6,038 nucleotides of DNA from Deltaproteobacteria bacterium (lineage in GTDB: Bacteria; Desulfobacterota; Desulfobacteria; Desulfobacterales; JAFDFH01), in the NCBI GenBank assembly GCA_019309945.1, contig JAFDFH010000166.1:1-6038 (forward strand), given 5' to 3'. Of this stretch, positions 1 to 3,876 are shown one piece after another. The notes under the pieces are model-generated. The model made no database searches. It saw only the letters and a list, made by a program, of their open reading frames with translations, and was not told the DNA's origin. The position numbers and the translations under genes were made by a program. How positions within the stretch are numbered: position 1 is the stretch's first letter; each line of letters opens with the position of its first letter.

Positions 1-8
1 GCGGATCA

Positions 9-42
9 CTCGAATCCTTGAATCCTCGGCCCCTTGTACCCT
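9..42. repeat. C-rich degenerate short tandem repeat
   Basis: The stretch repeats a theme of the form GAATCCTT / GAATCCTC / CCCCTTGTACCCT, about 8 to 10 bases per unit, with no open frame of note. Imperfect CTTGAATCC-type tracts of this sort occur between genes in repeat-rich genomes. No function can be read from it. It lies at the window edge, so its true extent to the left is unknown. Confidence 0.35.
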
Positions 43-158
43 CTGGGATCACACCTGTTCAATTGGAGATAACCCACTTATTTTGCCTTAAATAACTACA
101 ACTAATCGGGAGATAATCCATATTTAATATTTTTTTGGCATAACGAGTAAGGTAAAGT

Positions 159-204
159 GATCAGGTCTTGAATGTTGCATAATTGCAAGTTTCAAGACCT
201 GATC
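159..204. repeat. REP-like hairpin (14-bp perfect arms plus inner stem)
   Basis: GATCAGGTCTTGAA (159-172) is the exact reverse complement of TTCAAGACCTGATC (191-204). Inside, TTGCA (175-179) pairs with TGCAA (184-188) around a TAAT loop, after a two-base mismatch, so almost the whole 46 bases fold. It sits 50 bases beyond the stop of the minus-strand methyltransferase-like gene. Neither strand has a U-run after the stem, so it is not a standard intrinsic terminator. A REP-type palindrome that protects or ends the transcript is more likely. Pieces of the same arm recur at the edges of both 134-bp repeats (TTCAAGACC at 1367-1375, CCTGATCCC at 3738-3746). Confidence 0.65.
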
Positions 205-253
205 CCCCTGTCTTCCATTTACCCCCCCTACCGCTTTCGGTGAATCGTTCCGG

Positions 254-1003
254 CTAAGGGCCTTGCTCAACCTTCGCGACATATACCCCATTCGCCGTCG
301 TTTTGCCCTGAATCGGATTTTCAAACTCGACGACATGTCCATCAACCTGATCGAACACACTGGACAGAATGGCCAGGAATCCCTTGTCCGGCACGTCATT
401 AGACCACAACCCGAACACGCCCCCCGCCCTGAGGAACGCTCGCAGGCGCATCATCCCCTCCTCCGAATAGAGGTCTGCATGACGGGGATTAAGCAGGGCG
501 TCAGGCGTGTGATCAATATCAAGAAGTATGGCGTCGAACAGGTGCCCCGAATCATCCGGGTCGAAGCCGTCGCCCCGCGCGAGCGCAAAGAAGTCCTCGT
601 GGTAATACCGGCATCGAACATCTTCCGAAAGCAGTGTACCATTTGGAACAAGTTCACGCTGATGCCAATCAATCACCGGTGCCAGAGCCTCCACCACAAT
701 CATTCGCGCGACCTGGTCATATTTCAAGACGGCCGCCGCGGTGTAGCCCAAACCCAATCCCCCGACCACGACATCCCAGCCTTCGCCTGTAAGCTCGGCC
801 AACCCGAGATCGGTCAGCGCCACTTCGCCTTCATGAAATAGCGACGACATGAGGTATTCATCATTGAGTTTTACCTCGAATATCTCACGTCCGTCCAGTG
901 CCAACACACGCCGCCGCCGCAGAATCAATTCACCAAGAGCCGTTCGCTGGTAATCCAGTTCTTCGAAGTTCACATGCATGTCATCCTTCTTGATATCGGT
1001 CAT
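254..1003 (-). CDS. Spermidine-synthase-like SAM-binding protein
   Basis: A 249-residue cytoplasmic protein with the Rossmann fold of class I methyltransferases and aminopropyltransferases. The N-terminal part (residues 20-70, including YQRTALGEL and YLMSSLFHEGEVALTDLGL) resembles the beta-rich start of spermidine synthases. The nucleotide loop is GGLGLGYT (81-88), beta-2 ends in an acidic residue (E105), and FDAILLDIDH (156-165) occupies the place of the DxxxxD active-site strand. The canonical GGGDGG loop of true aminopropyltransferases is changed to GGLGLG, so polyamine synthesis is not safe to assume; an uncharacterised methyltransferase-like role is equally likely. The ATG at 1003 overlaps the upstream stop as ATGA. 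The ATG at 979 has a better Shine-Dalgarno (AGAAGGA, 4 bases away) and would give 241 residues. The gene looks clearly more GC-rich than the DNA upstream. The 192-codon plus-strand frame across it is a shadow. Confidence 0.85.
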   Translation of the reverse strand: MTDIKKDDMHVNFEELDYQRTALGELILRRRRVLALDGREIFEVKLNDEYLMSSLFHEGEVALTDLGLAELTGEGWDVVVGGLGLGYTAAAVLKYDQVARMIVVEALAPVIDWHQRELVPNGTLLSEDVRCRYYHEDFFALARGDGFDPDDSGHLFDAILLDIDHTPDALLNPRHADLYSEEGMMRLRAFLRAGGVFGLWSNDVPDKGFLAILSSVFDQVDGHVVEFENPIQGKTTANGVYVAKVEQGP

Positions 1004-1371
1004 TTAAGATGCTCACAGCAGTTCCCCTTCTTGGTCTCGGATTGATATCTAAGCGTGTTTCCATTTCGCTCAAATATTTCTTTGTTACACTGGTCCGATT
1101 CAATGAAGTCGTTCCAGTTTTTATCAAACCTGTTTCTTTCTTTAGGGATCGGAAGGAGTTTTTTAAGGTCAATTTCGCACAGGAGTTTTATCGAATCTGC
1201 GTGGTGATAAGAAAATGTAGCTCCTGTCATAATGGAAGCCTTTACATATTCTGGCTTATTGCAATTTTTGATGCATAAAGTTTTAGAGCGTCCCCATATG
1301 TTCCAAATATCAATTGCATCAAGAAAGGTCAAACGTTTACCCCTTTTCCCAAATATAATGCTATGATTCAA
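1000..1371 (-). CDS. Doubtful 123-aa ORF, possibly a gene remnant
   Basis: An open frame of 123 codons that I do not recognise. It is rich in Lys, Asn and Ile, has several Cys (34, 38, 65 and a CCEHLK end), no signal peptide and no membrane segment. It has no ATG at its head: the only early start is TTG at 1369-1371, inside TTCAAGACC, and the 134-bp repeat begins at 1372. An in-frame TGA lies about seven codons upstream, inside the repeat. The frame therefore looks like the 3' part of a gene whose 5' end was replaced by the repeat, or a chance ORF. In favour of its being real, its TGA overlaps the next gene's ATG (ATGA), a common coupling pattern. Against it, its base composition is unlike that neighbour. 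Confidence 0.35.
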   Translation of the reverse strand: MNHSIIFGKRGKRLTFLDAIDIWNIWGRSKTLCIKNCNKPEYVKASIMTGATFSYHHADSIKLLCEIDLKKLLPIPKERNRFDKNWNDFIESDQCNKEIFERNGNTLRYQSETKKGNCCEHLK

Positions 1372-1505
1372 GACCCCGTTCTTACACAGTCAGCAAAACA
1401 CAAATTAATGCGGTATTTCTTTCGTGATGGAAACTAATAATCTGACGTACGTCACATATTTCCTCCTATAAACGCATATTTTCATGACCGTCCCCGTGAT
1501 TTTCC
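1372..1505. repeat. 134-bp interspersed repeat, copy 1
   Basis: Aligns without gaps to 3741-3874 with seven mismatches in 134 positions (about 95% identity), same orientation. It contains a perfect 12-bp palindrome, TGACGTACGTCA (1443-1454). Read on the minus strand it begins GGAAAATCACGGGGACGG, followed by a short open frame of about 24 codons (MKICVYRRKYVTYVR...) that is stopped earlier in copy 2, so it is not conserved as coding. Probably a non-autonomous mobile repeat or the relic end of an insertion sequence. No target duplication could be found. Confidence 0.8.
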
Positions 1506-1734
1506 GATGACCTCACACCCACAACTGTATACTATTTCTAACCCCCGTATTCATTAAACTGCACTACGATCATTATTTCAAGTTCGGCTTCCGAATTGAT
1601 TTTTAAATAATCCATTGAAAATTAATGATAAAAATTAAAAGGACCGTTTTGGCATAGGTATTGAGTACTGTATGAGTCCACAGCCAAGGCAAAAGGTTCA
1701 GCATCTTGGTATGGTTAGAAAATAGAAAAGAATA
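1506..1734. other. AT-rich intergenic stretch, no gene seen
   Basis: No convincing reading frame, RNA gene or known signal is visible here. A 69-codon minus-strand frame (1603-1812) overlaps this stretch, but it lacks a recognisable ribosome binding site, runs through the repeats at 1735-1776 and resembles nothing known, so it is treated as chance. Together with the neighbouring repeats this is part of an 800-base gap without a gene (1372-2180). Confidence 0.5.
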
Positions 1735-1752
1735 CTGGCCCAGAGGACCAGG
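1735..1752. repeat. 18-bp direct repeat, copy 1
   Basis: CTGGCCCAGAGGACCAGG is identical to 1972-1989. Each copy is itself a small stem (CTGG...CCAG). This copy is followed by GCTTTGG rather than a T-run, so it is a poor terminator. Confidence 0.7.
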
Positions 1753-1761
1753 CTTTGGTTT

Positions 1762-1780
1762 GCCCTTGGAAAGGGCTTTT
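1762..1780 (+). terminator. Possible weak intrinsic terminator
   Basis: GCCCTT (1762-1767) and AAGGGC (1771-1776) form a 6-bp stem with a GGA loop, followed by TTTT (1777-1780). No gene lies upstream on the plus strand, so if it works it would end an unknown transcript or stray readthrough. Confidence 0.35.
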
Positions 1781-1798
1781 AGCGGCAGCCGGTGTTGA

Positions 1799-1931
1799 AA
1801 TACAGAATTCAAGAGCCCGAAGTCAGGAGTCAGAATAGATTGATGTTGCTTCGCGCCTACACATTTTATATTTTCTGGTTGAGCCGAAGGCGAATACCTT
1901 ATTCTGAATTCTGGCTCCTGAATTCTGTATT
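1799..1931. repeat. GAATTC-containing inverted-repeat element
   Basis: AATACAGAATTCAAGAGCC (1799-1817) matches the reverse complement of 1913-1931 at 18 of 19 positions. Further in, TCAGAAT (1830-1836) faces ATTCTGA (1901-1907). The 95-base interior has no open frame. The arms carry variants of CTGACTCCTGAATTCTG-type motifs, a style of interspersed repeat found between genes in repeat-rich bacteria. Together the arms can fold into a long stem. It lies between the two 18-bp direct repeats, which suggests a compound repeat locus built by successive insertions. Confidence 0.6.
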
Positions 1932-1969
1932 CTTGTCGGCCCTTTTCACGGCATAGCCAACTGCCTCTG

Positions 1970-1995
1970 ACCTGGCCCAGAGGACCAGGTTTTTT
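1970..1995 (+). terminator. Intrinsic terminator containing copy 2 of the 18-bp repeat
   Basis: ACCTGG (1970-1975) pairs with CCAGGT (1985-1990). CC (1976-1977) and GG (1982-1983) extend the stem past a bulged A, with a CAGA loop. Six T residues (1990-1995) follow. Its core CTGGCCCAGAGGACCAGG (1972-1989) repeats 1735-1752 exactly. No plus-strand gene is visible upstream, so this is an orphan terminator. It also shields the downstream promoter from readthrough. Confidence 0.5.
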
Positions 1996-2096
1996 ATGTT
2001 TAAATAAAATGATGACTGAGAAACCATAAGTTATCAGGAAAGGAGAAAAAATATCTTTATTTATGTAATTTTAAAACTTAGAACGGCTTTCCGTTT

Positions 2097-2126
2097 TTGA
2101 CTGTTTACTCGTTCCATATGTATACT
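2097..2126 (+). promoter_or_regulatory. Sigma70-type promoter of the small secreted protein gene
   Basis: TTGACT (2097-2102) and TATACT (2121-2126) are each one base off consensus and 18 bases apart. The expected start near 2132-2134 gives an untranslated leader of just under 50 bases before the ATG at 2181. A short AACGG/CCGTT stem overlaps the upstream edge. No operator palindrome over the -10 is obvious. Confidence 0.5.
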
Positions 2127-2168
2127 CAAATATGATTTGGATATAACTAAAAACACAAATTGAGCTAC

Positions 2169-2175
2169 GAGGAGG
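2169..2175 (+). promoter_or_regulatory. Strong ribosome binding site GAGGAGG
   Basis: A near-perfect Shine-Dalgarno lies five bases before ATG 2181 and eight before ATG 2184. This rules out the longer frame that begins at TTG 2160 and fixes the start of the small secreted protein at one of the two adjacent ATGs. Confidence 0.75.
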
Positions 2176-2180
2176 TTTTT

Positions 2181-2465
2181 ATGATGAAAGTTGTAAAGTA
2201 TGGCTTAACGTTCATTATAGTGCTTTTTGTTAGCGTAAGTATTTCATTAGCCGCCGATCAAACGCGAAAGAGAGATGGGAAAAGGGATAGGATAAAGGAT
2301 GGTTCCTGCGGTAGCTATAAAGTCGACCATAACGCAGGAATGTCTCTGGCCGCCGATCAAACGCGAAAGAGGGATAGGAAAAGGGATAGCATAAAGGATA
2401 GGATAAAGGATGGTTCCTGCAACGACTATACAATATTTTATGATGGGGCTTACATTTTGATATGA
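2181..2465 (+). CDS. Small secreted protein with duplicated K/R/D-repeat module
   Basis: A 94-residue protein of unknown function. Residues 1-24 form a Sec signal peptide: KVVK, then a hydrophobic core GLTFIIVLFVSVSIS, then SLA with likely cleavage before ADQ (residue 25). The mature part is two copies of one module, each starting AADQTRKRD, running through basic-acidic tetrads (RKRD, GKRD or RKRD, SIKD, RIKD) to DGSC and a nearby Tyr. Copy 1 is residues 25-43, copy 2 is 58-80. Copy 2 has one extra tetrad, from a 12-bp insertion. The second copy even repeats the SLA|A cleavage motif. Cys43 and Cys80 are the only Cys and could form a disulfide or bind metal. It has its own promoter and terminator, so it is a single-gene unit. 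Possible roles include an exported structural, metal-binding or signalling peptide; none is shown. The minus-strand frames with YPLSYPFSYP repeats are shadows. Confidence 0.7.
   Translation: MMKVVKYGLTFIIVLFVSVSISLAADQTRKRDGKRDRIKDGSCGSYKVDHNAGMSLAADQTRKRDRKRDSIKDRIKDGSCNDYTIFYDGAYILI
2250..2426 (+). repeat. Tandem duplication, 99-bp period, inside the small secreted protein gene
   Basis: The segment from GCCGCCGATCAAACGCG at 2250 recurs at 2349, an offset of 99 bases (33 codons). Over the roughly 60 matched bases there are two substitutions plus a 12-bp insertion in copy 2. Within each unit, purine-rich 12-base subrepeats of the kind GATAGGATAAAG encode the tetrads. The near identity shows a recent duplication that kept the frame. 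Confidence 0.8.
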
Positions 2466-2526
2466 TGAGGCCCGGGTCAAATTTGTTTTGACAGCAAATA
2501 GGTCCTCCTGGATGTAAAGGATATTT

Positions 2527-2560
2527 AAGGTAGAGTCAGAAATGGCTCTACCTTTATATT
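2527..2560 (+). terminator. Intrinsic terminator after the small secreted protein gene
   Basis: AAGGTAGAGTC (2527-2537) pairs with GGCTCTACCTT (2544-2554) over 11 pairs, including one G-T, around a six-base AGAAAT loop. A T-rich tail TTATATTTGTTT follows. It lies 61 bases after the stop codon. On the minus strand the stem is followed by TTAAAT, so it may also help end the convergent lipoprotein transcript, though weakly. Confidence 0.7.
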
Positions 2561-2580
2561 TGTTTCCTCATCAATAATTT

Positions 2581-2601
2581 GCGCCTGCCCCTGATAGGCG
2601 C
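2581..2601 (-). terminator. Possible hairpin ending the lipoprotein transcript
   Basis: GCGCCT (2581-2586) and AGGCGC (2596-2601) form a perfect GC-rich 6-bp stem with a nine-base loop, 34 bases past the lipoprotein stop. On the minus strand it is followed by AAATTATT, without a proper U-run. It may act together with the stem at 2527-2554. Confidence 0.35.
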
Positions 2602-2635
2602 TGTTGCCGATTGGAAACGGTATTCCCGTCGGTAC

Positions 2636-3307
2636 TTATTCATTATCAATGCTTTCCAGGTATTCCTGTGCTATTTTGTGAGTTGGATCAATTTTAAGGA
2701 TTTGTCGAAGCTGTTTTCCCGCTTTTTTGAATTCTCCCTTATCGGCATAGATTATACTCAGATATAACCGAGCATCCACGTGTTCAGGATCAATCTCAAT
2801 GGCCTTCAAAAACTCCTTTTCTGCCAGTTCATCGGCAATGCTTTTTTGACAATAGGCTGTGCCAAGCGCAAAATGATTATCAGGGCTGTTGGGATTGATC
2901 TCCAAAGCCTTTTCAAGAGAACGAATAGACTTTTCTGTCTGACGCAATTCTCCGTATGCCATGCCTAAATTAAAAAAAATGGATTCTGTTTTAAAATTTA
3001 GCGCAATGGCATTTTCATAATAAAATACTTCTTTCAGATAGTCGCCTGTTTGACCATAAGCATATCCGAGATGATACAACGATAGTGCGTTTTTAGATTC
3101 CTTCTCCAGAAAACGCTGATGAAGAAGAATGCCTAACTCAATATTTCCTTCCATCATGGCTTTATCCGCAGTGTTATCACATACCCATATGTCATCGGAT
3201 ACTTGTCTGTTAGACAAATATACTGTTGAGCAGCCCGCATACAGACACAATAGGACTAAGCTAAAAAAAGCATAAATGATTTTAAATGCTTTGTTTGGTA
3301 TTTTCAT
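2636..3307 (-). CDS. TPR-repeat lipoprotein
   Basis: A 223-residue protein from ATG 3307. Residues 1-25 are a lipoprotein signal peptide (MKIPNKAFK, then a hydrophobic stretch IIYAFFSLVLLCLYAG) with a lipid-carrying Cys at residue 26. The lipobox LYAGC has an unusual Tyr at -3 but a proper Ala-Gly pair. Four tetratricopeptide repeats follow, at about 73-105 (LYHLGYAYGQTGDY), 109-140 (FFNLGMAYGELRQTEKSIRSLEKALEINPN), 142-175 (FALGTAYCQKS...AIEIDPE) and 177-209 (LYLSIIYADKGEFKKA...ILKIDPT), with a likely degenerate helix pair at 48-71. TPR arrays bind partner proteins, so an envelope-anchored scaffold is likely; the partner is unknown. A TTG at 3319 would add four residues but has no merit over the ATG. 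No Shine-Dalgarno precedes this ATG. Instead it overlaps the stop of a 29-codon frame (TGATG), suggesting coupled translation. Attachment of the final acyl chain would need an Lnt such as the one at the right end of the window. Confidence 0.85.
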   Translation of the reverse strand: MKIPNKAFKIIYAFFSLVLLCLYAGCSTVYLSNRQVSDDIWVCDNTADKAMMEGNIELGILLHQRFLEKESKNALSLYHLGYAYGQTGDYLKEVFYYENAIALNFKTESIFFNLGMAYGELRQTEKSIRSLEKALEINPNSPDNHFALGTAYCQKSIADELAEKEFLKAIEIDPEHVDARLYLSIIYADKGEFKKAGKQLRQILKIDPTHKIAQEYLESIDNE

Positions 3308-3396
3308 CAGTTCATGCAATCAGGAGAATTGGTATCAAACCTCGAATTGTGAGTTAATTCTTCAAATTGGTTTTTCACTTTTTTATCATTGTTCAT
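3307..3396 (-). CDS. Possible 29-codon upstream ORF coupled to the lipoprotein
   Basis: ATG at 3394-3396 opens a frame of 29 codons (MNNDKKVKNQFEELTHNSR...) whose TGA (3307-3309) shares one base with the lipoprotein ATG (TGATG). The peptide is hydrophilic and matches nothing I know. Its own ribosome site is weak (GCGAAG). The overlap would explain how the lipoprotein starts without a Shine-Dalgarno, by termination-reinitiation. A still shorter frame further up (about 3412-3459, MVSKDQN...) does have a good site, GAAGGA, four bases before its ATG. Either could be chance. Confidence 0.3.
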   Translation of the reverse strand: MNNDKKVKNQFEELTHNSRFDTNSPDCMN

Positions 3397-3496
3397 CTTC
3401 GCTTTAAAAATTCACATTATGACTGACAGCATTCTGATCTTTTGACACCATTCTTTCCTTCTTTGTACATCCATTAGACCTGACCACCTCTGGTTT

Positions 3497-3643
3497 TCAT
3501 TTTTCCGGAATGTCCCTCTCGTCTTTTCTCCTATTTTTTTGCTTGGGGATAGGGTCCTTTTGCAGGCGTCCTTTTTCTTTCCAGCTTTTCCGCAAGGCTG
3601 CCTTTCGCTTCAGATCACCGTATTTGCCGAACCTGCCACCCAC
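3497..3643 (-). CDS. Possible small basic protein (48 codons, GTG start)
   Basis: A frame too short for routine calling runs from GTG 3643 to TGA 3497 and stays open back to a TAA at 3671-3673. It encodes VGGRFGKYGDLKRKAALRKS followed by a very basic tail (KEKGRLQKDPIPKQKNRRKDERDIPEK). The sequence is protein-like, with Gly-Arg-Phe-Gly-Lys-Tyr-Gly followed by an amphipathic K/R helix, and the DNA is GC-richer than its surroundings. AAGG lies six bases before the GTG. The charge suggests nucleic-acid or ribosome binding, but I do not recognise the family. It could equally be the remnant C-terminus of a longer gene. The 67-codon plus-strand frame across it is judged a shadow. Confidence 0.35.
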   Translation of the reverse strand: MGGRFGKYGDLKRKAALRKSWKEKGRLQKDPIPKQKNRRKDERDIPEK

Positions 3644-3740
3644 GACAACCTTCCCCTTCCCTGCCTCATCTTAACCCTTAAGCTTATCAGAATGCATCTG
3701 GGTTGTGAAGAAGCCCTTCACTACTTTATTATTTATGCCT

Positions 3741-3874
3741 GATCCCGTTTTTACACAGTCAGCAAAAGACAAATTAATGCGGTATTTCTTTTGTGATGGA
3801 AACTTATAATCTGACGTACGTCACATATTTCCTCATAGAAACGCATATTTTCATGACCGTCCCCGTGATTTTCC
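3741..3874. repeat. 134-bp interspersed repeat, copy 2
   Basis: Same length and orientation as 1372-1505, with seven mismatches and no gaps, and the same 12-bp palindrome TGACGTACGTCA (3812-3823). It ends two bases from the stop codon of the glycosyltransferase (3877-3879), so on the minus strand it forms that gene's 3' untranslated region. Its left border abuts CCTGATCCC (3738-3746), a piece of the REP hairpin arm at 198-206. The two copies bracket the AT-richer segment that holds the secreted repeat protein and the TPR lipoprotein. Confidence 0.8.
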
Positions 3875-3876
3875 CT

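Noticed and set aside
124..399. 91-codon minus-strand ORF and the 73-codon one at 451-672
   Set aside because: The first runs out of the methyltransferase-like gene in another frame and straight through the REP hairpin; the second is wholly internal to that gene in another frame. Neither has motifs.
263..841. 192-codon plus-strand frame
   Set aside because: It lies opposite the methyltransferase-like gene, which has clear fold motifs on the minus strand. The plus frame has no recognisable domain, so it is a shadow.
254..1371. A firm two-gene operon based on the ATGA overlap
   Set aside because: The upstream frame is itself doubtful and differs in composition, and the downstream gene has an alternative, better ribosome site at 979. 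The overlap may be chance.
1603..1812. 69-codon minus-strand ORF
   Set aside because: It crosses the 18-bp repeat, a hairpin and the start of the inverted-repeat element, and has no recognisable motif or ribosome site.
2250..2426. CRISPR-like or tandem non-coding repeat
   Set aside because: There are only two units, they preserve the reading frame after a signal peptide, and there are no spacers. It is an intragenic duplication.
2230..2480. Minus-strand frames with YPLSYPFSYP-type repeats
   Set aside because: The repetitive peptides arise only because the opposite strand of the duplicated secreted-protein gene is repetitive. No signal or ribosome site supports them, while the plus strand has promoter, ribosome site, signal peptide and terminator.
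1372..3874. Composite transposon with a target-site duplication
   Set aside because: The outer flanks of the two 134-bp repeats share no convincing direct repeat, and no transposase gene lies between them, so only a repeat pair is claimed.
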